Positions 15,090-24,567 of a stretch of 64,000 bases of DNA are shown here, one piece after another. Position numbers and translations under genes: made by a program. Source of the stretch: Paraburkholderia saeva (lineage in GTDB: Bacteria; Pseudomonadota; Gammaproteobacteria; Burkholderiales; Burkholderiaceae); contig NZ_CAJQZC010000005.1 in NCBI RefSeq assembly GCF_907164555.1, positions 493,565 through 557,564 on the forward strand, read 5' to 3'. Each line of letters opens with the position of its first letter. Position 1 is the first letter of the stretch. Below the pieces are notes generated by a model. The model was not told the DNA's origin and ran no database searches. It saw only the letters and a list, made by a program, of their open reading frames with translations.

Positions 15090-17537
15090 ATGGCGGTATC
15101 GCGACGGACCGGAAAAATCTTCGCCTGGGTGCTGGCGGTGCTCGCCGTGCTCATTGCGGCGCTGGTGGTTTTTATCCTGACGTTCGACTGGAATCGCGCA
15201 CGTCCGTATATCAACGAAAAGGTCAGCGAGGCGATCGGCCGTCCATTTGCGATCGAAGGCGATCTGAAGGTGGGCTGGCGTCATCCGGTCGGTGAAACCA
15301 GCTGGCGCGCGTGGGTGCCCTGGCCGCGCTTTTCGGCCGAACACATCACCGTCGGCAATCCCGACTGGACGAAGCAGCCGCACTTCGCGACGCTCGATGA
15401 AATCGATTTCCAGGTCAAGGTTCTGCCGCTGCTCGCACACGACATCGTGATTCCCGCGATCAATCTCGTGAATCCTTCTGTCGATCTGGAGCGGCTCCTC
15501 GACGGCCGCAACAACTGGACGTTCAAGATCGCGTCATCGTCGAGCCCGTCGGAATGGAAACTCGAACTGCACGATATCCAGTTCGCAAAAGGCAATATCG
15601 TGTATTCCGACCTGCAGAAGAAGGCCGACGTGCAGATGGTCGTCGATACGCTAGGGGAGCCGATTCCGATCGGCGACGTAATGAAGGCGCAGGAAGAGGC
15701 GTCGCGTAATGCGTCGGCACAGGTGGTCGGCAAGCAGGGCGCCAGCAAGCTCGCGAAGCAGGTTGAGGCGGCGTCCAGCGCATCGGCGGCTTCTGCGGCG
15801 TCGGAGGCGTCTTCTGGATCTGCGGCGGTTCCGGAACCTGCGGGCGCATCGGGCGCTTCTGTGACGACGACGGCGTCCGGCGCGTCAACGTCTCCCGCTG
15901 TTTCCAGTGCGGCGGTCATTGCGTCTGCGTCGGGCGCGAGCGTGCCCGCCACGGCCGGCCAGACGCGGCCCGCGACGACGTATGGCATCGGCTGGACGCT
16001 CAAGGGCACCTATAACGCCGCGCCGCTTTCCGGCAGCGGGAAGGTCGGCGGCGTGCTTGCCGTGCAGGACACGACACGGCCGTTCCCCGTTCAGGCGGAT
16101 GTGCGCGTCGGCGATACGCGGATCGCGGTGGTCGGCACGGTGACCGATCCGGTCCATCTGGCCGCCGTCGACCTGCGGCTGTGGCTGCAGGGCGTCAGCA
16201 TGGCCCACCTCTATCCGCTCACGGGCGTCACACTCCCCGAGACACCGCCGTACGCAACCGAAGGTCACCTGATCGGGCAGTTCAAACCCGAGGGCGGCGT
16301 CTTCAAGTATGAAAATTTTACAGGCCGTGTGGGCGGCAGCGATCTGAACGGCTCGATGACGTACTACGCGCAGAAGCCGCGTCCGCTGCTGGAAGGCGTG
16401 CTGGTGTCGAACCTGCTGCAGTTCGCGGATCTCGCGCCGATCATCGGTGCCGATTCCAACGCGAGCAAGGCGAAGCGCGGCGCCGCGCCCGACCAGCCGT
16501 CCGCAAAAGCATTGCCGGTCGAGGAATTCAAGACGGATCGCTGGAAGGCGATCGATGCCGACGTGAAGTTCACGGGCCGTCGCATCATCAAGGATCCGGC
16601 TTTGCCGATCACTGATCTCTACACGCACGTCGTGATGAAAGACGGCGTCCTCGCGCTGGAACCGCTGCGCTTTGGCGTGGCGGGTGGCACGCTCGACTCG
16701 AACATCAACCTCGATGGCAGTACGACGCCGCTCAAAGGACGCGTCGGATCGCAGGCCCGGCATCTGAAGCTGAAGCAACTGTTCCCTACCGTGAAGACGA
16801 TGCAAACCGCGCTCGGCGAAGTCAACGGCGACGCTGCGCTGTCGGCAACCGGCAATTCGCCCGCGGCGCTTGCGGCGACGTCGAACGGCGAAGTGAAAGC
16901 GCTCGTCACCGACGGCACCGTGAGCCGTCTGTACATGGAAGCGGCGGGGCTGAACGTGGCGAACGTCGTGTATGAAAAACTCTTCGGCAAGCGCGATGTG
17001 AAGATCAACTGCGCGGCAGCGGATTTCATCGTGACGAACGGCGTGCTCGACTCAAAGGTGTTCGCGCTCGATACCGACGACGCCGTCATCAACATGGACG
17101 GCAACGTCAATCTGAAGGACGAGTCGATGGACCTCAACATCCATCCCCACACGAAGGGTTTCCGCGTGTTCTCGCTGCGCTCGCCGCTCTATGTGAAGGG
17201 CACTCTCAAGGATCCGCACGTCGGCGTGAACGCGACGGCGCTGGCGGTGCGTGGCGGCGCGATGGTCGGTCTCGGGTTGATCAACCCGTTCGCCGCGCTG
17301 ATTCCGCTGATCGCGCCGAGCAACAACAAGGCGCTGCCGTGCAACGACCTGCTCGCGCAGATGCGCGCGCGTCCCGACGCACCCCCGGCCGGCCAGAAGA
17401 TGAGGACGCCGCGCGGTTTGGATGCGGCAGCCTCGGAGGCCAATGGGGCGAATATCGCCGTGCCGTCCGCACCCGCATCGTCGGCGCCTGCGACACGGAT
17501 GTCGCCCGCCAGCGCGGCGGAATACAAGGGGAGTTGA
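15090..17537 (+). CDS. AsmA family protein
   Basis: An 815-residue AsmA/YhdP-superfamily protein with one N-terminal transmembrane helix (about residues 10-33). A long periplasmic part of repeated beta-strand character follows, beginning with the family motif RPYINEKVSEAIGRPF. AsmA-like proteins span the periplasm and are linked to phospholipid delivery to the outer membrane. An Ala/Ser-rich low-complexity stretch of about 75 residues (nucleotides 15765-15960) interrupts the N-terminal third and is probably a flexible insert. GAAGGGA at 15076-15083 sets the start at 15090. It is divergent from fetA and followed by a strong terminator. Confidence 0.88.
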   Translation: MAVSRRTGKIFAWVLAVLAVLIAALVVFILTFDWNRARPYINEKVSEAIGRPFAIEGDLKVGWRHPVGETSWRAWVPWPRFSAEHITVGNPDWTKQPHFATLDEIDFQVKVLPLLAHDIVIPAINLVNPSVDLERLLDGRNNWTFKIASSSSPSEWKLELHDIQFAKGNIVYSDLQKKADVQMVVDTLGEPIPIGDVMKAQEEASRNASAQVVGKQGASKLAKQVEAASSASAASAASEASSGSAAVPEPAGASGASVTTTASGASTSPAVSSAAVIASASGASVPATAGQTRPATTYGIGWTLKGTYNAAPLSGSGKVGGVLAVQDTTRPFPVQADVRVGDTRIAVVGTVTDPVHLAAVDLRLWLQGVSMAHLYPLTGVTLPETPPYATEGHLIGQFKPEGGVFKYENFTGRVGGSDLNGSMTYYAQKPRPLLEGVLVSNLLQFADLAPIIGADSNASKAKRGAAPDQPSAKALPVEEFKTDRWKAIDADVKFTGRRIIKDPALPITDLYTHVVMKDGVLALEPLRFGVAGGTLDSNINLDGSTTPLKGRVGSQARHLKLKQLFPTVKTMQTALGEVNGDAALSATGNSPAALAATSNGEVKALVTDGTVSRLYMEAAGLNVANVVYEKLFGKRDVKINCAAADFIVTNGVLDSKVFALDTDDAVINMDGNVNLKDESMDLNIHPHTKGFRVFSLRSPLYVKGTLKDPHVGVNATALAVRGGAMVGLGLINPFAALIPLIAPSNNKALPCNDLLAQMRARPDAPPAGQKMRTPRGLDAAASEANGANIAVPSAPASSAPATRMSPASAAEYKGS

Positions 17538-17574
17538 GCACCGCATTTCACGACGTCCTGGCGCCCATACAGGC

Positions 17575-17607
17575 AAAACGGCAGTGAGCGCTGCTCACTG
17601 CCGTTTT
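17575..17607. terminator. Terminator after the AsmA-family gene
   Basis: A 15-bp perfect stem (AAAACGGCAGTGAGC with its complement) and a 3-base loop. A and T runs on both sides allow termination of the AsmA transcript and of the convergent gene at 17643. Confidence 0.88.
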
Positions 17608-17642
17608 GAAATAACGACCGTCAGAAGGAACAAGCCGAAGCG

Positions 17643-18140
17643 CTAGCGCAGCGAGCGTGGCGCGGCGTCACCGGCCGCGTCCTGTCTGCGTACACCGCGG
17701 CGCGCACCGGCGGCGGCCTTCGCTGCACCGAACTCGGGCAGGATGCGCGCACGCGCACGGCTTGCGAACACGAGAAAGCCGAAGCCGTTTGCTTCGTACC
17801 AGTAACCGCCGTTTTCGAGCCCGTCGAGCGGCTGCTCCAGCGCATTCGCAATCGATTCGATACAACGGCGCCGCAGTTCGGCGACTTCCGGATACGGAGG
17901 ATGTGCACCGCGTACGCTGCACAACAGCACGTCGAGCCCGGGGAGGACATGCGCGTAGAGCACGGGTTCGTCTTGCGCACGGGCCCGCGCGATCTTGGTA
18001 TCGAGCTGGCCGAACGGCTTGAAATGCCGCAGCACCGCGAGGAACGACTCATCGCCGTCCGCCTTCGCGCGCCTGCGCTTTTTCGGGAAGGACATAAAAA
18101 TTCGCCTGAAAAAGAATTGCAAAAAACGCAGCGTCCTCAT
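17643..18140 (-). CDS. Conserved hypothetical protein
   Basis: A 165-residue protein that I do not recognise. The N terminus is aromatic and basic (RFLQFFFRRIF, then KKRRRAK). The middle contains LPGLDVLLCSVRGAHPPYPEVAELRRRC and GGYWYEANGFGFLVFASRAR, and the C terminus is Arg/Ala-rich. There is no convincing signal peptide. GGGAG seven bases upstream favours the ATG at 18140; an internal ATG at 18095 would give 150 residues. It may be a Burkholderia-specific family. The real start is uncertain. Confidence 0.6.
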   Translation of the reverse strand: MRTLRFLQFFFRRIFMSFPKKRRRAKADGDESFLAVLRHFKPFGQLDTKIARARAQDEPVLYAHVLPGLDVLLCSVRGAHPPYPEVAELRRRCIESIANALEQPLDGLENGGYWYEANGFGFLVFASRARARILPEFGAAKAAAGARRGVRRQDAAGDAAPRSLR

Positions 18141-18580
18141 GCGACCACTCCCGGCTTCGCGCGCCGCTCGTCGATCTTTTATAGCATACGACGATGCCGG
18201 ATTCACGGTGATTCGACGGTTCGTCCGCATCACTCCACCCGCACGATTCATGCCGTATCTGCTCGCCGCGCGCTTTCGCATCTCCGAACATCTAACACCA
18301 TAATAGACTCAGCCGCCGCGGTGGTGACTCCGGCACCCATAAAAAAGGCATTTTTATGTGGGCTGGCACTTATGGGCCAGCCTCGCGCAACCGTCGCCGT
18401 ATTGCGTGGCGACGTTGCGAAATCAGGTCATAATGGCCCGGCCCTTAATCTTCAGTGCGCGGACGTGCGAAACGAGCCGTGTCGCTCGCGCCGGTGTATT
18501 GCCAGAGCACGGCCGGCGGCGCGGCCAGAAAGCAGCACCCGGCGGCGCATTGCCGCGACTCGACGGACTGCCGGACATTC
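18141..18580. other. 440-base intergenic region with two adjacent hairpins
   Basis: No convincing gene. It contains an A/T-rich perfect inverted repeat (arms CATAAAAA/TTTTTATG, 18338-18358). Directly after it is a G/C-rich hairpin (arms GGCTGGC/GCCAGCC, 18361-18382). The region separates the divergent gene at 17643 from the sensor-kinase operon and probably carries promoters for both. Confidence 0.5.
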
Positions 18581-20191
18581 ATGAACCTGTACACCAAAGG
18601 CTTTTTGCTGATCGCGATTCCGGGCGCCATTGAACTGGCGCTGCTCGGCGCCGTCTTCCACACGCAGGCGCAGACGGCCGCTGCCGCGCAATCGGTCGTG
18701 GGTAGCGGGCAGATCCTGTACCTCGCGTCCTCCGTGATGGACCCGTTGCTGGGCGAAGCGGTGCGCGTTCGCACGGCGCTGGTGACAGGCGATCCGTCGC
18801 TCGCCGGTGGCAATGCGGTCGCGGCCGATCTCGCCCGCCGGCTTGCACAACTCGACCGGCTTGTCGCCGACAGTCCGGCAGAGCGCCAGCGCGTGCAGGA
18901 AATGCGCGCTGCGCTCGATACCTGGCACGCCCATACGGCGGCGATCGGCGAGGCTTTGCGCGACAACCGCGATGCAAGCACGCGCGCGCTCGCAGAGCGC
19001 GACGACGTGCCCGCTCCGATCGCCGTATTCCGTGACCGTCTCGACGCGCTGATCACCGCGGAAACCGCGCGCGACGCGGCCCGTCGGGCGGCGCTCGCGG
19101 AGACCCGCAAACGCCAGCAGTTCACGCTGATTGCCGCTATCGTCGGTTCGATGCTGATATGGGCGATGACGGCGCTCGTCGTCGCGCGCCATTTTGGCCG
19201 CCGCGTCGCCGTGCTCACGGACAATGCCCGGCGCCTCGGCGACGGTGAGCCGCTGGCCCAACCGCTCCCCGGCGACGACGAGATTTCAGCGCTCGACGCT
19301 GTCCTGCACCAGACCGGCGCGCGCCTGCGCGCGGCCGGGAGCGAACACGCGACACTCAAGGCGAAACTGCAGTCGCGCGCGGCCGAACTGGTGAACGTCA
19401 ACGAAGAACTGCGCCAGGGTACGCAGGACAACGAGATGTTCATCTACAGCGTCTCGCACGATCTGCGCTCGCCGCTCGTCAACCTGCAGGGCTTCTCGAA
19501 GGAACTGCAGGTTTCGTGCGACGAACTGCGTTCAACCGTCGAATCGGCGAACCTGCCCGCGCACGAACAGCAACGGCTTGCCGCCGTGCTCGATGGCAAC
19601 GTGCGTGAATCGCTGCAGTTTTTGCGTATCTCGGTCACGCGGGCTGCGGCCATCATCGAGGCGTTGCTGACGATCTCGCGTGCCGGGCGGCTCGAATATC
19701 ATCTCCAACGTGTGAGCGTCGGGCGCGTGGTGGCCCGGGCCGTCGACGCGCTGCAGGGCGCCGCACGGGAACGCGCCGCCGTCGTGACGGTGCGCGAACT
19801 GCCGCCCGTATGGGGCGATCCGGGTGCGATCGAGCAGATCTTCAGCCACCTGATCGGCAATGCGCTCAACTACCTGGATCCAGCGCGGCCGGGGCAGATC
19901 GAAGTCGGCGCGCTCGAACCCGACGCCACGGAGACCCCGCTGCCCGATGGCCGTACGCGCACCTACTATGTGCGCGACAATGGGCTGGGTATTCCGTCGG
20001 CTTACATGTCGAAAGTATTTCACGCGTTTCAGCGACTGCACGGCGACATCGTGAAAGGCGAAGGCATCGGCCTCGCACTCGTGCGACGGATCGTCGAGCG
20101 TCACGGCGGGCGTGTGTGGGTCGAATCCGCGGAAGGCGTGGGCTCGACGTTCTTTGTCTCGCTGCCCGAGCAGCCCGCGCGAAACGTATGA
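18581..20191 (+). CDS. Sensor histidine kinase with CHASE3-like sensor domain
   Basis: A 536-residue membrane kinase. Transmembrane helix 1 covers about residues 5-25, followed by an all-helical periplasmic domain of about 150 residues resembling CHASE3, helix 2 at about 183-203, a HAMP-like linker, and a HisKA domain with the phospho-accepting histidine in YSVSHDLRSPLVNLQGF. The HATPase domain has N- and G-box motifs (IGNALNYLDP, YVRDNGLGIP, GEGIGLALVRRIVERHGGRVWVES in pieces). It resembles phytochrome-like kinases that use a small CheY-type partner, which is the next gene. The signal is unknown. The start is the ATG of MNLYTKGF. Confidence 0.88.
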   Translation: MNLYTKGFLLIAIPGAIELALLGAVFHTQAQTAAAAQSVVGSGQILYLASSVMDPLLGEAVRVRTALVTGDPSLAGGNAVAADLARRLAQLDRLVADSPAERQRVQEMRAALDTWHAHTAAIGEALRDNRDASTRALAERDDVPAPIAVFRDRLDALITAETARDAARRAALAETRKRQQFTLIAAIVGSMLIWAMTALVVARHFGRRVAVLTDNARRLGDGEPLAQPLPGDDEISALDAVLHQTGARLRAAGSEHATLKAKLQSRAAELVNVNEELRQGTQDNEMFIYSVSHDLRSPLVNLQGFSKELQVSCDELRSTVESANLPAHEQQRLAAVLDGNVRESLQFLRISVTRAAAIIEALLTISRAGRLEYHLQRVSVGRVVARAVDALQGAARERAAVVTVRELPPVWGDPGAIEQIFSHLIGNALNYLDPARPGQIEVGALEPDATETPLPDGRTRTYYVRDNGLGIPSAYMSKVFHAFQRLHGDIVKGEGIGLALVRRIVERHGGRVWVESAEGVGSTFFVSLPEQPARNV

Positions 20192-20251
20192 CGAAGCGCC
20201 GTGCGCGCACATACGGTGCGTCACGGATGGATGGCGTTACGGGAGGGAAAC

Positions 20252-20743
20252 ATGGCACACGGCGAATCGGTGGGCATCATTCTGATCGAGGATGACGACG
20301 GCCACGCCACGCTCGTCGAGCGCAACCTGCGCCGGGCCGGGCTGACCAATGGTTTCATGCGGTTTGCCGACGGCCAGGAAGCACTCGACTACTTTTTCGG
20401 CGCGCCGCTGGCTGGAGGCACGGCGACCAGCCGGCCGCCACGCGACGACCTCGCGAACTCTGTCGTGCTGCTCGATCTGAAGATGCCGCGCGTCGACGGT
20501 TTCGAGGTGCTGCGCCGGCTGAAAGAAACGCCTGCGACGGCCGCGTTGCCCGTCATCGTGCTGACCACAACCGACGATCCGCGTGAAATCGGCCGTTGCT
20601 ACGATCTCGGATGCAACGTCTACATCTCGAAGCCGGTCGAATATGATGCCTTTATCGAGGCGGTACGGCGGCTCGGGTTTTTCCTTCAGGTCGTAAAGCT
20701 GCCGCCGGGCCATCGCATGGTGCATCGACAGCCGCCGCAATGA
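20252..20743 (+). CDS. Single-domain response regulator (Rcp1-like)
   Basis: A 163-residue receiver with no output domain. The acidic pocket is EDDD (13-16), the phospho-accepting aspartate is Asp75 in LLDLKMPRVDG, and the conserved lysine is in YISKPVEYD. An insertion between beta2 and beta3 (about 50-68) is typical of Rcp1-type partners of phytochrome-like kinases. GGGAGGGA upstream of the ATG is a strong ribosome-binding site. It lies 60 bases after the kinase and 64 before a hybrid kinase, and probably relays phosphate between them. Confidence 0.9.
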   Translation: MAHGESVGIILIEDDDGHATLVERNLRRAGLTNGFMRFADGQEALDYFFGAPLAGGTATSRPPRDDLANSVVLLDLKMPRVDGFEVLRRLKETPATAALPVIVLTTTDDPREIGRCYDLGCNVYISKPVEYDAFIEAVRRLGFFLQVVKLPPGHRMVHRQPPQ

Positions 20744-20807
20744 TTCGCGCGAGCGGCCGTTGCGGTCTCGCCAGGACAACGAAGGCATTCGCACACGAAA
20801 CGCCAGC

Positions 20808-22802
20808 ATGACGGACGAAGCTACACCCCATCAACCTGCCTGCGTGCTCGTCGTCGACGATGACGAGGGCATCCTGCGTCTCGCGCGCAAGTCGCTCGAA
20901 CGCGCGGGGTGCCGGGTGGGGGCGTGCCGTACCGTTGCCAGTGCGCATGAATCCATCGTGCGGGAGGCGCCGGATCTGCTCGTACTCGACTATCAGCTCG
21001 ACGGTGCCGAAACGGGCCTCGATTTCTTCCGCCGTCTGCGGGCCGAGGGTGTCCGCCTTCCAGCCATCCTCGTAACGGGCTTCACCGATGAATCGCGCGT
21101 CATCGAAGCGCTGCGCGCGGGCGTGTCGGACGTTGTGCCGAAATCCGGCGACTATCTCGACTATCTGCCTGAGGCGGTGGACCGTGTGCTCGCGCAGGTG
21201 CGTCTGCAAAAGGCTTCGGACGAAGCGGCGTTGCTGCGTGATCGCGAGCAGCATTACCGCACGCTCTCCGAAGCATTGCCGCATCTTGTGCTGACCTGCG
21301 ATGCGCACGGCGACTGCGATTTCTTTTCGAAACAATGGTTCGAATACACCGGCCTGAACGAAGCAGCATCGCACGGTCTTGCATGGCTCGACGCGGTGCA
21401 CCCGGACGATCGCGAGGAAATCCGCCAGACGTGGTTGAAAGCCGTGCGCAGCGGCGCGACCGACTATCGTCATGAATTGCGCATCCGTCGTCACGACGGC
21501 GTGTATCGCTGGTTCGCCGCGCGCATCGTCGCCGTGAAGGATCACGATGGCGGTGTCAGCAAATGGTTCGGCAGTTGCACCGACATCCATCCGCAACGCG
21601 AGGCGATCGAGGAGCGCGAACGGCTGCTTGCTTCCGAGCAGGCCGCCCGTCAGATCGCAGAAGAAGCGAACCGCGCGAAGGACCGTTTTCTCGCGATGCT
21701 CTCGCACGAGTTGCGCACGCCGCTCACGCCGGTGCTGGCCGGCGCGCGCGTGATCGAACTGATGCCTGACCTGCCCGAAAGCGCGCGGGCGGGCCTGCGG
21801 ATGATCCTGCGCAACGTCGAACTCGAAGCGCGGCTGATCGACGATCTGCTCGATCTCACGCGCGTGGCGAACGGCAAGCTGCGACTTTCGCTGGAGACCG
21901 TCGATGTGCACGAGGTGATCGATGGCGTGCTCGAACTGTTTCGCAGCGAAATCCAGGTCAAGCAGCAGGACGTGCACGTCGAGAAGGCCGCGCAACATCA
22001 CTACGTGCTCGCCGATCGCGCCCGGCTGCAGCAGATGCTGTGGAACCTGATTCGCAATGCAGCCAAGTTCACGCCCGACGGTGGACATATCTACGTGCGC
22101 ACACACGACGAGCGCATGCAGATCCAGATTTCCGTTGAAGACACCGGCATCGGCATCGAGCCTGAGCAGATCGACAAGCTCTTCAATGCATTTGAGCAGG
22201 GCAACCAGAGCACGACGCGCCAGTTCGGCGGCCTGGGCCTGGGGCTCGCGATCACGAAGGCGCTGACCGATGTGCATGGCGGCACGGTCACGGCGAAGAG
22301 CCCAGGCGCGCATTGCGGTGCCACGTTCACAATCACGTTGCCGACGGCCGCGAAGCCGTCGGAGTCAGCGTCGATCGTCCCGCTCGCGGGTTCGCATCCG
22401 GAAGGCGAGCTCGCCATCCTGCTGATCGAGGATCATGAGGACACCGCAGAAGTGATGGCGCAACTCATTCGCGGGCTCGGACACGATGTGACCGTGGTGG
22501 GACGTGTCGCCGATGCCCTGGCGGCGACGCAGGCCGCTTCGTTTGATCTGGTGGTGAGCGACGTGGGTTTGCCCGATGGCACCGGACTCGATTTCATCAT
22601 GGCGTTTCGCGAGCATTCGGACGTGCCGGCCGTCGCGCTGACGGGCTTCGGCACCGACGACGATGTGCGCCGCTGTCTGGCCGCAGGCTTCACGTCGCAT
22701 CTGACGAAGCCCGTCAACTTCACGCAACTCGAGCAGATGATCGAGAGCGCCGCGAGCGTGAAGGCAACGGGCGCAAACGGCATTGATGCGGCGTCCGGCT
22801 GA
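20808..22802 (+). CDS. Hybrid sensor kinase: receiver-PAS-histidine kinase-receiver
   Basis: A 664-residue cytosolic phosphorelay protein with no membrane helix. The order is N-terminal receiver (about 11-125, Asp61), PAS/PAC (about 150-270, with HPDDREEIRQTW), HisKA (histidine in FLAMLSHELRTPLTP), HATPase (NAAKFTP, DTGIGIEPEQ, GGLGLGLAITK) and C-terminal receiver (about 545-660, aspartate in VVSDVGLPDG, lysine in LTKPVNF). The architecture fits a kinase that receives phosphate from the upstream kinase/receiver pair and integrates a second PAS signal. No transcription-factor output is encoded beside it. The gene ends at a strong terminator. Confidence 0.9.
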   Translation: MTDEATPHQPACVLVVDDDEGILRLARKSLERAGCRVGACRTVASAHESIVREAPDLLVLDYQLDGAETGLDFFRRLRAEGVRLPAILVTGFTDESRVIEALRAGVSDVVPKSGDYLDYLPEAVDRVLAQVRLQKASDEAALLRDREQHYRTLSEALPHLVLTCDAHGDCDFFSKQWFEYTGLNEAASHGLAWLDAVHPDDREEIRQTWLKAVRSGATDYRHELRIRRHDGVYRWFAARIVAVKDHDGGVSKWFGSCTDIHPQREAIEERERLLASEQAARQIAEEANRAKDRFLAMLSHELRTPLTPVLAGARVIELMPDLPESARAGLRMILRNVELEARLIDDLLDLTRVANGKLRLSLETVDVHEVIDGVLELFRSEIQVKQQDVHVEKAAQHHYVLADRARLQQMLWNLIRNAAKFTPDGGHIYVRTHDERMQIQISVEDTGIGIEPEQIDKLFNAFEQGNQSTTRQFGGLGLGLAITKALTDVHGGTVTAKSPGAHCGATFTITLPTAAKPSESASIVPLAGSHPEGELAILLIEDHEDTAEVMAQLIRGLGHDVTVVGRVADALAATQAASFDLVVSDVGLPDGTGLDFIMAFREHSDVPAVALTGFGTDDDVRRCLAAGFTSHLTKPVNFTQLEQMIESAASVKATGANGIDAASG

Positions 22803-22834
22803 TTGCGTGCGCACTTCGTGACGCTGCAAAAGAC

Positions 22835-22867
22835 AAAGGCCTGCGTGACGTTCACGCAGGCCTTTTT
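22835..22867. terminator. Terminator between the hybrid kinase and mscL
   Basis: Hairpin of AAAGGCCTGCGTGA with its complement, three-base loop and terminal T run. It lies between two convergent genes and can serve both. Confidence 0.87.
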
Positions 22868-22890
22868 GCCTGTGACGATGCAGCTGCGGC

Positions 22891-23340
22891 TTAACGCTGC
22901 TGGCTCTTCAACGTATCGCGGATTTCGCGCAACAGGACGACTTCTTCCGGCGGTGCAGGCGGCGGCGCATCGGCAGCGGCGGCGGTCGGCTTGTGCAGGT
23001 TGTTGATGAATTTCACCATCAGGAAAATGATGAACGCGAGGATGATGAAGTTGATCAATACAGTGATGAACGAGCCATAGCCGAATACGGCGACGCCGGC
23101 GGTCTGCAGGTCTTTGTACGAATCGGGATTGCCCTTGAACGTGGGCGGTATGTGTCCGAGCCGGATAAACATGTTCGAGAAATCGAGGCCGCCGAGGACA
23201 ACGCCGATGACCGGCATGATCAGATCCTTCACGACCGAATTGACGATCGTCGAAAATGCGCCGCCGATGATCACACCGACAGCAAGATCCATCACGTTGC
23301 CCTTGACGGCGAAGTCCTTGAATTCCTGGATCATGCTCAT
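22891..23340 (-). CDS. mscL: Large-conductance mechanosensitive channel
   Basis: MscL of 149 residues. It opens with the amphipathic helix [20 protein letters not shown], then TM1 (about 16-45, [20 protein letters not shown]), a periplasmic loop, TM2 (about 75-100) and a C-terminal helical bundle ending [13 protein letters not shown]. It forms a homopentamer in the inner membrane that opens under extreme tension and vents solutes on osmotic downshock. AGGGAG upstream of the ATG at 23340 fixes the start; the longer open frame is not family-like. Confidence 0.95.
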   Translation of the reverse strand: MSMIQEFKDFAVKGNVMDLAVGVIIGGAFSTIVNSVVKDLIMPVIGVVLGGLDFSNMFIRLGHIPPTFKGNPDSYKDLQTAGVAVFGYGSFITVLINFIILAFIIFLMVKFINNLHKPTAAAADAPPPAPPEEVVLLREIRDTLKSQQR

Positions 23341-23466
23341 TGGTTGTTTCTCCCTTGAAATCGAGGCACATACCCTCGGTTTTGCGTTTGCGGTCTGGAC
23401 AATGATAGCCAACGCTGGCGACAAGGGGTAGCGTTTTGCCGCTAAAGAAGCTGCGTCGGCGGGGAT

Positions 23467-24510
23467 TTATGCGTGTGGCGCACGTTGCAGCAGGGCGCGT
23501 GCACTGTCGATATGCGCGGTGAACGTTGCGGGGTCTGTATTCGTTCCACTGAGCAGGACACCCACGCGTTTGCCCTGCAACGTTTCGCGCAACGGTCCGA
23601 GGAGTGCCGCAACGGGCGCAGCGCATGCGGGTTCAATGGCGAACTTCAGCTGGTTGAACATCGTGAGCATGGCAAGCCGCAGTTCATCGTCGGTGACCGT
23701 CACCATGCTTTCGATGTGCCGGCGGCACAGCTCGTAGCTGTATTCCTCTGTGTAGGGTGAGATCAGCGACTCGGCGATGCTGTGCTCGTGATGCAGCTTC
23801 ACCGTGTGATTCGCCGCGAAGCTGCGGCTCATCGCGCATGCGCCGTCGGGCTCCACGCCATACACCCGCACGCGCGGATTCGCGAGACGCAATGCAGTGG
23901 ATACGCCCGCAGCGAGTCCGCCGCCGCCGACGGGCAGGACGACCGCATCGAGATCCGGCTTCTGCGCGGCCCATTCGTAACCGAGCGTCGCCGCGCCGAG
24001 CACCGTGCGATAGCCGTTGAACGGATGCACGAAATAACGGCCTTCTTCCGCCTCGATGCGGCGGACCACATCGAAGGCCTCAGCGGGGCCACCCGCCATC
24101 ACGATCTCGGCTCGATAGTGTTCGCACAGCGCGATGCGTGCCGGGTTCGCCGAACGGAACATCACGACCTTCGCGCTGATGCCAAGACGCATCGCCGCGC
24201 ATGCCACGGCGATTGCATGATTGCCGCCCGGGCCCGATACGCACGTCACGCCGGCGCTGCGCTGGGCGTCATCGAGTGCGAGCAGGTTCGTGAACGCACC
24301 GCGCGTCTTGAAGCTGCCGCCCGACTGCAGCAGTTCGACCTTGAAGTTGAGCGTCGTGCCTTCGAGCGACGGAAAATCCTGGCGCTCGAATACTGGCGTG
24401 CGCACCACCCACGGCGTCAGCGCAAAGTGCTGCGCGGCGATATCGTCGAGCGTGGGAATCGGCTCGCCGTCGATCGTGTGGTCGGTGTGCCGCGGTGTGG
24501 CGGTGGACAT
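23467..24510 (-). CDS. Threonine/serine dehydratase (PLP-dependent)
   Basis: A 347-residue fold type II PLP enzyme. The cofactor lysine is Lys68 in GGSFKTRGAF, and the phosphate-binding glycine loop is PVGGGGLAAG. SGPGGNHAIAVA is the substrate loop. There is no C-terminal ACT-like regulatory domain, so it is a short catabolic-type enzyme and not IlvA. Conversion of threonine or serine to the 2-oxo acid and ammonia is expected. Related hydroxyaspartate or diaminopropionate-type activities cannot be excluded. It lies 57 bases after argE on the same strand. Confidence 0.82.
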   Translation of the reverse strand: MSTATPRHTDHTIDGEPIPTLDDIAAQHFALTPWVVRTPVFERQDFPSLEGTTLNFKVELLQSGGSFKTRGAFTNLLALDDAQRSAGVTCVSGPGGNHAIAVACAAMRLGISAKVVMFRSANPARIALCEHYRAEIVMAGGPAEAFDVVRRIEAEEGRYFVHPFNGYRTVLGAATLGYEWAAQKPDLDAVVLPVGGGGLAAGVSTALRLANPRVRVYGVEPDGACAMSRSFAANHTVKLHHEHSIAESLISPYTEEYSYELCRRHIESMVTVTDDELRLAMLTMFNQLKFAIEPACAAPVAALLGPLRETLQGKRVGVLLSGTNTDPATFTAHIDSARALLQRAPHA

Positions 24511-24567
24511 GACGTGAGCCCGGTTTGTTTCCCAATGATTCGTGGTGACAGCGCTCAGATGCTACGC

